Source: DATNPH01 sp036703315 | GTDB lineage: Bacteria; Cyanobacteriota; Cyanobacteriia; Cyanobacteriales; Coleofasciculaceae | Direction of reading: 5' to 3' | Assembly: GCA_036703315.1 (NCBI GenBank) | Contig: DATNPH010000049.1 | Coordinates: forward strand, 1 to 64,000 | DNA length: 64,000 nt | Part shown: positions 27,812-39,100 of the stretch, piece by piece | Layout: every line of letters begins with the position of its first letter | Position numbering within the stretch: position 1 is the stretch's first letter | Position numbers and translations under genes: made by a program | Notes under the pieces: generated by a model | What the model was told of the DNA's origin: nothing | The model's input: only the letters and a program-made list of their open reading frames with translations | Database searches by the model: none

Positions 27812-29008
27812 ATGTCCCAACTGCTGCGAGTGACGCACCAATTGCTAGCCCTGCTCCTGAGTAGCCTGGGCTTTTTTCTTAGTACCTGGATTGTTATTCC
27901 AGCTCCTACCTTTACCTTGCTACCACTGGGAGTCGGTGCGCCGGAACTAAGCCCTTGGCTCTTGGTGCTGAATGCAATTGCCATTCCGTTTGTACTGACG
28001 GGAATAAAACACAATGGGCTGCAACGCCTAGCCTTGGGCACTAGTTTGGTCGGGCTAGTTCTCAGCGTACTGCCACTGGTGCAGGTGCCTGCAATCCAGG
28101 ATCGGATGGATGCAGCTATGGTTAATGGACTCGGTGCAGACTACATGGCACGGATTCCGAGGGAGGTGCAGATACAGATGCGATCGCATCCGTTTATCCT
28201 GGCGGATGCATTCATAGGCATTAATTCCAGCAAGGTGCGCTATACAGAGGGCATCCAATTTGCTGCTCCCAATGGAGTCCCGTTAAGCATGGATATCTAT
28301 CGACCTCCCAAGGTCGGAAACTATCCAGCGCTTGTCGTACTCTACGGTGGCGGTTGGCAAAACGGTAATCCAAAACGCAATGCTGATTTTAGTCGGTATA
28401 TGGCAGCACGAGGCTATAGTGTTTTTGCCATTGATTATCGCCATGCACCACGCTATCGGTTTCCAGCACAGCTTGATGATGTTCGTGCTGCCCTGACTTT
28501 TATCCAGCAGCATGCCGTTGAGTATGAAACGGTTCCCACGCGCATCGCCTTACTCGGACGGTCTGCCGGGGGACATCTGGCAATGCTAGCTGCCTATCAA
28601 CCTGATGCCCTACCTATCCGAGCCGTTGTGAATTACTATGGACCGTTCAACTTGACAGAAGGCTACAGAGATCCACCCAACCCTGATCCACTCAATGTGC
28701 GTGCTGTGTTGTTAGCATTTTTAGGCGGTTCACCGGATCAGCTACCGGAGCAATATGTGAAAGCTTCACCTGTAAGCTATGTGACACGTCCACTCCCGCC
28801 AACCCTCTTGGTACATGGGAGCCGCGACCATATCGTTGAAGTGCGCTTCGCACAAAATATGTACAAACGTTTACGTGCATTTAGCAGTACTGCCGTCTTG
28901 TTGGAAATTCCTTGGGCAGAACATGCCTTTGATGAGATTTTTCACGGTCTTAGTAATCAGCTAGCACTCTACTACACTGAACGATTCCTAGCTTGGGCGC
29001 TCCAGTGA
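27812..29008 (+). CDS. Membrane-anchored alpha/beta-hydrolase esterase
   Basis: 398 residues. Three or so hydrophobic helices occupy residues 1-95. They are followed by an alpha/beta-hydrolase fold of the esterase/lipase (hormone-sensitive lipase-like, BD-FAE) group. The oxyanion-hole motif is VLYGGGWQNG, the nucleophile elbow is LLGRSAGGHLA, and the C-terminal HGSRDHIVEV and PWAEHAFDEI segments supply the acid and the histidine. It probably hydrolyses carboxyl esters at the membrane; the substrate is unknown. The start is ATG 27812. It is divergent from ppsA. The stop is followed immediately by a heptamer repeat element. Confidence 0.88.
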   Translation: MSQLLRVTHQLLALLLSSLGFFLSTWIVIPAPTFTLLPLGVGAPELSPWLLVLNAIAIPFVLTGIKHNGLQRLALGTSLVGLVLSVLPLVQVPAIQDRMDAAMVNGLGADYMARIPREVQIQMRSHPFILADAFIGINSSKVRYTEGIQFAAPNGVPLSMDIYRPPKVGNYPALVVLYGGGWQNGNPKRNADFSRYMAARGYSVFAIDYRHAPRYRFPAQLDDVRAALTFIQQHAVEYETVPTRIALLGRSAGGHLAMLAAYQPDALPIRAVVNYYGPFNLTEGYRDPPNPDPLNVRAVLLAFLGGSPDQLPEQYVKASPVSYVTRPLPPTLLVHGSRDHIVEVRFAQNMYKRLRAFSSTAVLLEIPWAEHAFDEIFHGLSNQLALYYTERFLAWALQ

Positions 29009-29148
29009 TAGGTTTTAGGTTTTAGGTGAAAAGCTTAGAGCAAGACTTGGGAAGATTAGGTTTTAGGAGAGATTGTGACTCCTTGCCAAGCTGTCTGGCT
29101 CCCTACCACCTACCACCTACCACCTACCACCTTGACAGGGCTAGCTAT
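29009..29148. repeat. Heptamer hairpin element, family B
   Basis: The left side carries TTTTAGG units. The right side carries about four tandem ACCACCT heptamers ending CACCTTGACAGGGCTAGC. The interior (GAAAAGC ... CTGGCTCCCTACCACC) is clearly homologous to the element at 32602-32818. The left terminal arm appears to be missing, perhaps lost at the esterase gene end. No gene lies between here and 29593. Confidence 0.7.
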
Positions 29149-29432
29149 GAATTCCTTATCCACAGAATGGGGCTGAAATCTTTAGAGAATCTTCACGTTA
29201 ATGTAAGCCGTAACGCTTATGATATAGAAATCAAAGCTGACAATTTGACTTAATAATTTATAGATATTCACACCTAGAATAGCTGTAGCACAGGCAGTAC
29301 GACTAAGAGTGCATCTCCACAACTAACTTACTCGCTCCTGCTGCCCCATGAATACGGCTTTTTTTACAAGGGTGATTTGCTTACTCACTCTTATAGGGTA
29401 AAGCAACTACAAAGGGTGCTCAAGACTCAGTA

Positions 29433-29488
29433 CTGAAAGGGCTTTTGATGTTGGTAATCTTTTTCAAAAGCTTTCAATACTCTTTCAG
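29433..29488. promoter_or_regulatory. Bipartite inverted repeat upstream of the chemoreceptor gene
   Basis: CTGAAAG and GCTTTTGA at 29433-29448 face TCAAAAGC and CTTTCAG at 29464-29488, so an interrupted stem can form about 100 bases before the chemoreceptor start. It could be part of the 5' leader. Its function is unknown. Confidence 0.35.
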
Positions 29489-29593
29489 GACAATGCCCCT
29501 CATAGGAAATGTCCAGACTTAATAATGACTGGCTCATATGGCAATCACTGAAATTTTATTTATGCAAGCCTCTCCTAAGGTGGTTCCTTATTC

Positions 29594-32527
29594 ATGGCAA
29601 ATCAATTTAATCCCCTTGTCCCGGCAGTCAAACAATCCTCGTCTCAAGTGGTAAGTTCTTTATCTCACAAGGGTATAGCTTCTATGCAGCGTGCCAAAGC
29701 TTTAGGTTTAACGCTGTGTTTGAGCCTGATTCCGGCATTGGGTATTGGCGTGACTAGCTATCACTTTGCAAATCAAGCCGTCACAAAGGAAATCACCCAA
29801 ATCCAGCCAAGTAATGCTTCCACGTCATCAGCCTTTCAGAAACAACTGCTGCTGATCTTGACCTTAGTCAGTGGGGGGACGGCATTATTAGTTTGTGCGA
29901 TCACGTCTTTATTCTATCAACGCCTCAGCCTCCGTTCTTCAACACCCCAAAACTCACAAAAACTATTATTATTCGGAGATATTGCCTCGCAAAGTCAACC
30001 TGTAGATCTGGACTATCTCTACAAACGAGTAGTTGATGGGGCACGAGACATCCTGCGAGCGGATCGGGTAATAGTCTATACCTTCGATGCTGACTGGAAT
30101 GGAACCATTGTCGCTGAATCCGTGGGTTTGGAATTTGAGGAGTCTTTGGGACATCAAATTGCAGACACCTGCCTGAGAGGTAGCAAAGGAGGACTCTACA
30201 AGCAGGGTCGAGTCTGCGTCATCAATGATATTTATCAGGCTGGTTTGTCAGATTGCCATATTCAGCTGTTGAAGAACTATCGGGTCAAAGCCAACATGGT
30301 GGTACCGATTCTCAAAGATGACCAGCTACTGGGCTTGATCATTGCACATCAATGCGATCAACCACGAGTTTGGCAACCGGATGACATTGATTTGTTGGTG
30401 CAGTTGGCAGCACTAATCGCACTGCGTTTGAGCCGCATCAACTTTCTAGAGCAGAAAGCCAAAGCTGGACAGGAGCGATTGTTTTCAAATGTTGCTGTGC
30501 GCATTCGTCAATGTCTCGATCCAGAGGAAGTCTTCAACACCGCCACCACAGAAATTCGAAAAGCACTAAATATAGATCGAGTAGTAGTCTGCCGCCTCAG
30601 CCCAAGCCTCAAGGATGGAAGCATCGTCGCCGAGTCAGTTACCTCAGGTTTTCCGACAATGTTAGGGCTTGAACTGGCTAGTCTAAGCATTGCAGAGTCT
30701 CATCTAGAAAGGTTTAAAAAGGGGTATATCCATCCCATCAACACGCTTCAAGAATCAGGTCTCAACAATAGCGATATTAATCTCATAGAGCAATACAAAG
30801 TTAAGGCAAGTTTAGTCGCACCAATTTGGGCAGACAACCAGCTTGTTGGTTTAATGATTGCTCATCAGTGTTCTACAAAGCGGATCTGGGAGGCGTCCAC
30901 AATTGATTTATTTGAAGAGTTAGCCGCTCATGCTGGCTTAGCTCTTGAACAAACAACTCTCGTGAAAAGTGTAGGGGCTGAGCGTCAGCGAACAGAGCTT
31001 TTAGCCGATTTTACTACCCGCATTCGTCAATCTTTCAATTCAAAAGATATTTTCAGCACCTCAGTAGACGAGATTCGCAATACCCTAAAAAGCGATCGCG
31101 TATTGATTTATCGCTTCAATCCTGACGGCAAGACTGGGGACATCACGGCGCAATCCGTCGCACCCAATTACACATCAATTCAGAAAGAAAAAATCAATAA
31201 ACTTTTCCAGGCGGAAAACTTCCAAGGGTATAAAACTGGCAGCGTCTGGGTTATCCATGACGTTTATGACAACAACCTAACCCCTGCTCACGCTAAGCTC
31301 ATAGAACGGCTTCAAATCAAAGCCAGTATGGTAGCCCCCATTGTGTCTGATGGTCAGCTTGTGGGTTTGTTGTGTACCCATCAGTGCTCTGAGGCACGGG
31401 ATTGGCAGCAGTCGGAATTCTATTTATTCAAGCAGTTGGCGGCTCAAATTGGGTTTGCTCTCGACCAAGCCAAGCTCATCGAACAAGTCAAGGTTGTTTC
31501 TCAACAGCAACAGGACCAAAGTGAAGAACTTCGCCATCAACTTATGAGCTTAGTTAAGGAAGTTGAAGAGGTAACCAACGGTGACCTCACGGTTCGCGCC
31601 GATGTGGTTGAGGGAGAAATTGGCACTGTTGCTGACTTCTTTAATGTCGTGATTGAGAATTTTCGGGAAATCGTGAAGCGGGTAAAAATTGCAACGACTC
31701 AAGTTAATGCTTCATTAGGAGAAAATGAATCGTCGATTCGTCAACTGGCAGATGTTGCTTTCAAACAAGCTCAAGAGACAACCCGTACCTTGGATTCAGT
31801 TGAGCAAATGACTCGTTCAATTCAAGAGGTAGCTGATAGCGCCCACCATGCAGCAGCTGTTGCCCGTAGTGCCTCAAAAACAGCTGAAGTGGGTACAGAA
31901 GCTATGGCTTACACGGCTCAAAAGATTATGACTTTGCGGGAAACAGTAGCAGAAACCGCAAAAAAAGTGAAGCGTTTAGGTGAATCGTCTCAAGAGATTT
32001 CCAAAGTAGTTTCCTTGATTAACCAAATCGCTTTGCAGACCAATTTGTTAGCCCTCAACGCTGGAATTGAAGCGGCTCGTGCAGGTGAAGATGGTAAAAG
32101 TTTTTCTGTAGTTGCTAAAGAAATTGGCGAATTGGCAGCTCGTTCCTCTATAGCGACTAAAGAAATTGAACAAATTGTTGAAACTATCCAAGTAGAAACA
32201 AATGAAACTGTCGAGGCGATGGAACAGGGAACAATTCAGGTTGTTGAAGGTACCCAACTGGTTGAAGACACTAAACAAAGTTTGAGTCGTATTCTAGATG
32301 TGTCTCGCCAGATTGACCAGTTAGTGCAATCAATTTCGGGGGCAACGGTATCTCAAGCTAAGACATCTCAATCCGTAACGAATTTGATCAAGGAGATGGC
32401 GAAGCTGTCTGAACAAACCTCCAAGTCTTCCCATCAAATTTCTAGCTCCTTGCAGGAAACTGTGGAGGTAGCCCAGCAACTACAGGCTTCTGTGGAGATA
32501 TTTAAAGTAGATTCTGAGGAGACTTAG
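29594..32527 (+). CDS. GAF-domain methyl-accepting receptor, predicted cyanobacteriochrome (PixJ-like)
   Basis: 977 residues. Two membrane helices (about 36-58 and 84-107) are followed by three GAF domains (about 138-280, 300-450, 470-625), a HAMP segment (about 646-700) and a methyl-accepting signalling domain with the conserved tip LQTNLLALNAGIEAARAGE. GAF1 has the canonical bilin-binding pair C221-H222 (GLSDCHIQLL) and a second cysteine C193 in DTCL, aligned with the DXCF motif of blue/green cyanobacteriochromes. GAF2 has serine and GAF3 alanine at the canonical site, so only GAF1 should bind a bilin. The plan matches PixJ/TaxD1 phototaxis receptors, which signal through CheA/CheW. ATG 29594 is the first start. 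The neighbours downstream are signalling genes. Confidence 0.92.
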   Translation: MANQFNPLVPAVKQSSSQVVSSLSHKGIASMQRAKALGLTLCLSLIPALGIGVTSYHFANQAVTKEITQIQPSNASTSSAFQKQLLLILTLVSGGTALLVCAITSLFYQRLSLRSSTPQNSQKLLLFGDIASQSQPVDLDYLYKRVVDGARDILRADRVIVYTFDADWNGTIVAESVGLEFEESLGHQIADTCLRGSKGGLYKQGRVCVINDIYQAGLSDCHIQLLKNYRVKANMVVPILKDDQLLGLIIAHQCDQPRVWQPDDIDLLVQLAALIALRLSRINFLEQKAKAGQERLFSNVAVRIRQCLDPEEVFNTATTEIRKALNIDRVVVCRLSPSLKDGSIVAESVTSGFPTMLGLELASLSIAESHLERFKKGYIHPINTLQESGLNNSDINLIEQYKVKASLVAPIWADNQLVGLMIAHQCSTKRIWEASTIDLFEELAAHAGLALEQTTLVKSVGAERQRTELLADFTTRIRQSFNSKDIFSTSVDEIRNTLKSDRVLIYRFNPDGKTGDITAQSVAPNYTSIQKEKINKLFQAENFQGYKTGSVWVIHDVYDNNLTPAHAKLIERLQIKASMVAPIVSDGQLVGLLCTHQCSEARDWQQSEFYLFKQLAAQIGFALDQAKLIEQVKVVSQQQQDQSEELRHQLMSLVKEVEEVTNGDLTVRADVVEGEIGTVADFFNVVIENFREIVKRVKIATTQVNASLGENESSIRQLADVAFKQAQETTRTLDSVEQMTRSIQEVADSAHHAAAVARSASKTAEVGTEAMAYTAQKIMTLRETVAETAKKVKRLGESSQEISKVVSLINQIALQTNLLALNAGIEAARAGEDGKSFSVVAKEIGELAARSSIATKEIEQIVETIQVETNETVEAMEQGTIQVVEGTQLVEDTKQSLSRILDVSRQIDQLVQSISGATVSQAKTSQSVTNLIKEMAKLSEQTSKSSHQISSSLQETVEVAQQLQASVEIFKVDSEET

Positions 32528-32601
32528 AGGCGATCGCGAGTGTCCAGAAGCAGATACTCGAATAATCAATATAGCGATTCTCTATTGCCTACACCAAATA
32601 G

Positions 32602-32818
32602 TAGGGTGGGCTATGCTAGCCTTGTCAAGGTGTTAGGTCGTAGGTAGTAGGTTTTAGGGGAAAAGCCAGACCCAGACTCCTGAAAAATTAGGGTTTTGGG
32701 TTCCTTGCAGAGCTTTCTGGCTCCCTACCACCTACCACCTACCATCTACCACCTAACACCTAACACCTACTACCTACCACCTACCACCTTGACAGAGGTA
32801 GGTAGGCTATGCCCACCA
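32602..32818. repeat. Heptamer hairpin element, family B (complete)
   Basis: The outer arms GGTGGGCTAT and GGCTATGCCCACC, then CCTTGTCAAGGTG and CACCTTGACAG, are inverted around tandem heptamers (TAGGTAG-type on the left, ACCACCT-type on the right, more than ten units). The interior is homologous to the 29009 element. It fills most of the 624-base gap before the HAMP kinase; the rest of that gap has no recognisable gene. Confidence 0.7.
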
Positions 32819-33151
32819 TCACGCTATAAGTAGTGTCTGAAGGCTCGATTTGCGTAAGTCCTGGCTACTAAGGAACAAAACTCCTAATAGGCAACGGAAA
32901 CCAGAGCAGCGCACTCGAGTTGCCCTCATTTAATATTAGAAACAATAGATACAATTTATTTTTTCGTTGCGTTCGTTCACACGGCTATATCAATTGATTG
33001 GCAAGGAGTGCAGCGCTGGAGCTAGTGCATACTGTCTTTGAGTCAAGGATGGAAGCAAGCTCCAGCAGCATACAGCAGTCAAACAGCAGCCAAGAATAAA
33101 TAAGGTGTGCATCTCGCGGGAAATAGAAATAAGCACTATTTGGGTAGGGTT

Positions 33152-36100
33152 ATGGCAACGGCACAAGTAATTGATACAGATGAATTAGATGCAAAACAGC
33201 TACTGAGAACCTTGGCGGCTGTTAAGAAAGGTGACTTTTCGGTGCGTATGCCCATCGACCAGACGGGTATAGCTGGGAAAATCGCCGATACGCTCAACGA
33301 TATTATTGAACGAAATGAAATCCTAGCAGCGGAGTTAGAGCGAATCAGTACCGTTGTTGGGAAAGAAGGTAAAATCACGGAGCGTGCTTCGCTCGGAAAA
33401 GCGGGCGGTTCTTGGGCGGCTAGTGTTGATTCTGTCAATACTCTTATTACTGATTTAGTTCAACCCACGGCTGAAACGGCTCGTGTAATTCGGGCAGTGG
33501 CGAATGGCGATTTATCCCAAACGATCGCACCAGAAATTGAAGGTAGACCCCTACAAGGTGAATTTCTAGCCACCGCGCAAGTCGTCAATACGATGGTGGA
33601 TCAGCTATCGTCCTTTGCTAGTGAAGTGACACGGGTAGCGCGTGAGGTGGGAACCGAAGGCAAGCTGGGCGTTCAGGCTGAGGTTCGCGGCGTTGCAGGT
33701 ACCTGGAAGGATTTAACTGACAACGTCAACTTGATGGCGGGGAACCTGACTGGACAGGTGCGCAATATTGCTGAAGTTGCCACAGCGATCGCAAATGGCG
33801 ACCTTTCCAAGAAAATCACCGTCGATGTCAAAGGTGAAATTTTAGAGCTGAAGAACACCGTCAACACAATGGTCGATCAGCTCAACTCCTTTGCTAGTGA
33901 AGTAACGCGGGTTGCTCGTGAAGTGGGAACCGAAGGCAAACTGGGCGTTCAGGCAGAAGTGCGAGGTGTGGCAGGAACATGGAAGGACTTGACCGACAAC
34001 GTTAACTTGATGGCAGGTAACCTTACCGCCCAAGTTCGTAATATTGCTGAAGTTACCACGGCTGTTGCCAATGGCGACCTTTCCAAGAAAATTACCGTCG
34101 ATGTCAAAGGAGAAATTCTAGAGCTGAAGAACACCGTTAACATCATGGTGGATCAGCTGAATTCATTTGCCTCAGAAGTAACACGGGTCGCTCGTGAGGT
34201 AGGGGCAGAAGGGAAATTAGGTGGTCAAGCCGAAGTCAGGGGAGTCGCAGGCACCTGGAAAGACTTAACCGACAGCGTGAATTTCATGGCGGGAAGTTTA
34301 ACCGCCCAAGTCCGTAACATTGCCGAAGTCACAACGGCGGTGGCGAATGGCGACTTGTCCAAAAAGATTACCGTCGATGTTAAAGGCGAAATTTTAGAAC
34401 TAAAGAACACCATTAACACGATGGTGGATCAACTCAACTCCTTTGCTTCTGAAGTCACGCGGGTAGCCAGGGAGGTGGGAACCGAAGGCAAACTGGGCGT
34501 TCAGGCAGATGTCCGAGGGGTTGCCGGAACCTGGAAAGATTTGACCGATAGCGTCAACTCGATGGCAGGCAACCTTACCAGCCAGGTGCGAAACATTGCT
34601 GAAGTGACGACAGCCGTAGCGAATGGCGACCTCTCCAAGAAGATTACCGTCGATGTCAAGGGGGAAATTCTAGAGTTGAAGAACACCATGAACATCATGG
34701 TGGATCAGTTGAATTCATTTGCCTCAGAAGTAACAAGAGTTGCCCGTGAGGTAGGGGCAGAAGGGAAATTAGGTGGTCAAGCCGAAGTCAGAGGCGTGGC
34801 AGGTACCTGGAAAGATTTGACCGACAGCGTGAATTTCATGGCGGGAAGCTTAACTGCCCAAGTGCGCAACATTGCCGAAGTGACAACAGCGGTGGCGAAT
34901 GGCGACTTGTCCAAGAAAATCACCGTTGATGTTAAAGGCGAGATTCAGGAGCTGAAGAACACCATTAACATCATGGTGGATCAACTCAACTCCTTTGCTT
35001 CTGAAGTCACACGGGTTGCCCGTGAGGTGGGAACGGAAGGCAAACTGGGCGTTCAGGCAGAAGTCCGAGGGGTGGCAGGCACTTGGAAGGATTTGACCGA
35101 CAGTGTTAACTCGATGGCAGGCAACCTGACAGCCCAAGTGCGTAATATTGCCGAAGTGACAACGGCGGTAGCGAATGGTGACCTTTCTAAGAAAATTACC
35201 GTTGATGTCAAAGGCGAGATTTTAGAGCTAAAGAACACCATTAACATCATGGTGGATCAGCTGTCGTCCTTTGCTAGTGAAGTGACACGGGTAGCGCGTG
35301 AGGTGGGAACCGAAGGCAAGCTGGGTGTGCAAGCTGAAGTTCGAGGCGTTGCAGGTACCTGGAAGGATTTAACTGACAACGTCAACTCAATGGCGGGAAA
35401 TCTAACCGGGCAGGTGCGAAACATTGCTGAAGTGGCAACGGCGATCGCAAATGGTGACCTCTCTAAGAAAATCACCGTTCAAGTCAAAGGCGAGATTTTA
35501 GAGCTGAAGAACACCATTAACATCATGGTGGATCAGCTTAGCTCCTTCGCTAGTGAAGTCACGCGGGTGGCGCGAGAGGTGGGAAGTGAAGGTAAGCTGG
35601 GCGTGCAAGCGGATGTCCGGGGTGTGGCTGGCACTTGGAAAGATTTGACCGACAGCGTGAATTTCATGGCAGGCAGCTTAACCTCCCAAGTCCGTAATAT
35701 CGCCGCCGTGACAACGGCAGTAGCAAACGGCGACCTCTCCAAGAAGATTACGGTTGATGTTAAAGGTGAAATTCTAGAGCTGAAAAACACCGTCAACGTC
35801 ATGGTGGATCAGCTTAACTCCTTTGCTTCTGAGGTGACGCGCGTTGCCCGTGAGGTGGGTACAGAAGGAAAGTTAGGCGTCCAAGCCGAAGTAAAAGGCG
35901 TGGCGGGTACCTGGAAAGATTTAACCGACTCGGTTAATTTCATGGCGGGAAGTCTAACCGCCCAAGTGCGGAACATTGCCGAAGTGACGACGGCGGTGGC
36001 GAACGGCGACCTCTCCAAGAAAATCACCGTTGATGTTAAAGGTGAGATTTTGGAGCTGAAGAACACGATTAACACAATGGTGGATCAGCTTAGCTCCTTT

Positions 36101-39100
36101 GCCTCGGAAGTGACACGGGTGGCGCGAGAGGTGGGAACGGAAGGCAAGCTGGGTGTGCAAGCCTATGTTAAAGGGGTAGCGGGTACCTGGAAGGATTTGA
36201 CGGACAACGTCAACTCGATGGCGGGGAACCTGACAGCCCAAGTGCGGAATATTGCAGATGTCACCAAGGCGGTGGCGAATGGCGACCTCTCCAAGAAAAT
36301 CACGGTTGATGTCAAGGGCGAGATTTTAGACCTGAAAAACACCATCAATACCATGGTGGATCAGCTTAACTCGTTTGCTAGTGAAGTGACACGGGTGGCG
36401 CGAGAGGTGGGAACCGAAGGCAAGTTGGGTGGTCAAGCGCATGTTACGGGGGTAGCAGGTACCTGGAAAGATTTGACGGATAACGTTAACTCGATGGCAA
36501 GTAACCTGACAGCGCAAGTGCGAGGCATTGCCAAAATCGTGACAGCGGTTGCCAATGGCGACTTGAAGCGAAAACTGATGCTTGATGCCAAGGGAGAAAT
36601 TGAGACGCTTGCCGATACAATCAACGAGATGATCGATACCCTGGCAACGTTTGCCGACCAAGTCACGACGGTTGCTCGTGAAGTGGGAATTGAAGGCAAG
36701 CTGGGGGGACAGGCGAAGGTGCCGGGGGCAGCTGGAACTTGGAGAGATTTGACCGACAATGTGAACGAACTAGCGGCGAATCTAACTACTCAGATGCGGG
36801 CGATCGCGGAAGTGGCGATCGCGGTGACTAAGGGAGATCTGACGCGATCGATCGCCGTCCAGGCAGAAGGGGAACTGGCAATCCTCAAAGACAACGTCAA
36901 CCAAATGATTGCCAACCTGCGAGAGACAACCCAGAAAAATACCGAGCAAGACTGGTTGAAAACCAACCTTGCCAAGTTTACCCGGATGCTGCAAGGACAA
37001 CGAGATTTGGAAACCGTCTCCAAACTCATTTTGTCTGAGCTTGCCCCCTTGGTTTCCGCCCAGCACGGCGTATTCTACCTGATGGACTCTGCAGAACATC
37101 AGGCATACTTGAAGCTACTAAGTACTTATGCTTACCGTGAGCGGAAGCATCTGGCTAACCGATTCCAATTGGGTGAAGGTCTGGTGGGGCAGTGCGCCCT
37201 AGAAAAGGAACGGATTTTGCTCACTGAGGTACCGGACGACTATATCAAGATTAGTTCTGGACTAGGGGAATCGACCCCCATGAATGCCGTCGTTCTGCCC
37301 GTCCTGTTTGAGGGGCAAGTGACAGCGGTGATTGAACTTGCCTCGTTCCGGCGCTTTAGTGAGATTCATCTGAGTTTCTTCGATCAACTCACCGAAAGTA
37401 TTGCGATCGTCTTAAATACGATCGCAGCCGGTATGCGTACCGAGGAATTGCTCAGGCAGTCGCAGTCCTTGGCAGAAGAGCTGCAAAGCCAGCAAAACGA
37501 ACTCAGAGAAACCAACCAGCGATTAGAACAACAAGCCAAATCGCTGCAAGCCTCCGAGGAACTGCTGAAGAAGCAGCAGGAAGAGTTGCAACAGACGAAC
37601 GAAGAACTGGAAGAAAAAGCAGAGTTGCTAGCCTTACAAAACAGGGAAGTCGAGCGTAAAAATCGTGAGATTGAACAGGCACGGCAAGCGATCGAGGAAA
37701 AAGCTGAGCAACTGGCGCTGACATCTAAGTACAAGTCCGAGTTTCTGGCTAACATGTCCCACGAGTTGCGGACTCCCCTGAACAGCCTGTTAATTTTGGC
37801 AAAACTGCTGACTGATAACTCGGATAGGAACCTAACAGACAAGCAAGTTGAATACAGCCGAACAATATATTCAGCGGGTACCGATCTGCTAAGTCTGATC
37901 AATGACATTTTGGATCTCGCCAAAATCGAATCGGGAACAATGTCGATTGAAGTAGACCAAATGCTGCTTTCGGAACTGCAAAGCCATATGGATCGCACCT
38001 TCAGTCAAGTGGCGCAGGACAAGAAACTCAATTTCTCGATTGAGTTGGCCTCAGAGCTACCAAGAACCATTCATACCGACGCGAAACGCTTACAACAAGT
38101 GTTGAAAAATCTGCTCTCCAACGCCTTTAAATTCACAGAGAACGGGCAGGTTACCCTGCGGATCGAAGCCGCTACTCAGGGATGGAATTCTACTCTGGAA
38201 AGCCTCAATCGCGCCGGAACCGTCATCGCGTTCTCGGTAATCGATACAGGCATCGGTATTCCCCTGGACAAACAAAAGGTCATTTTCGAAGCCTTTCAAC
38301 AGGCTGATGGCAGTACCAGTCGCAAATACGGCGGCACGGGTTTAGGTTTGTCAATTAGTCGAGAAATCGCCCGACTCCTAGGCGGAGAAATTACCTTGAT
38401 TAGTCGTCCTGGTCAAGGGAGTACGTTCACACTCTACCTGCCGCAGATCTACCAAGAGATTGCGCCAGTAGACACACCGATGCGGAGGCAGGGAGACAAG
38501 AGAATGTCTTCAATCTCCCCATCACTACGTCTCCCTGTCTCCACGTCTTCCTCTGTTGACTCCTTCAACCCCGGAATTCGTCCCGCTACCCCCTCCCTGC
38601 CTGCTCCCTCCTCCCATCCCGGTCCCCTTTCAGATGACCGGGGTGACATTCAACCGGGTGATCTTGTGCTTCTGATTATTGAGGATGACATCAACTTTGC
38701 TCGTATCCTTTTAGATATGTCGCGGCAGCAAGGCTTTAAGGTTCTGGTCGCCTTACGCAGTGATGTGGGACTAGCAATGGCGCGGGAATTTAAACCCCAT
38801 GCGATCACGTTGGATATCCGGATGCCTGAGATGGATGGTTGGATGGTGCTTGACCGCTTGAAGCATGACCCGAGTACTCGGCATATCCCTGTTCATATCC
38901 TCTCCGTTGAGGAAGGACGGCAACGGGGTTTACAACAAGGAGCGATCGCTTATCTGCAAAAGCCAGTAAGCGGCGAGGCATTGACTGAGGTGTTATCTGG
39001 TATCAAAACATTTGTCGAGCGTCGGGTGAAAAACCTGTTAGTGGTGGAAGACGACGAGAGACAACGCCACAGTATTGTGGAGTTGATCGGCAATACTGAC

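Noticed and set aside
29026..29253. 75-codon plus-strand frame after the esterase
   Set aside because: Its first half is the heptamer element and its second half lacks any family resemblance or ribosome site.
32640..32790. Regular repeats resembling a CRISPR array
   Set aside because: Units are 7 bases long without spacers and lie in an inverted element; no cas genes are present.
33593..36904. Series of long minus-strand frames opposite the HAMP array
   Set aside because: They repeat with the same 276-base period, which is a by-product of the tandem coding repeats.
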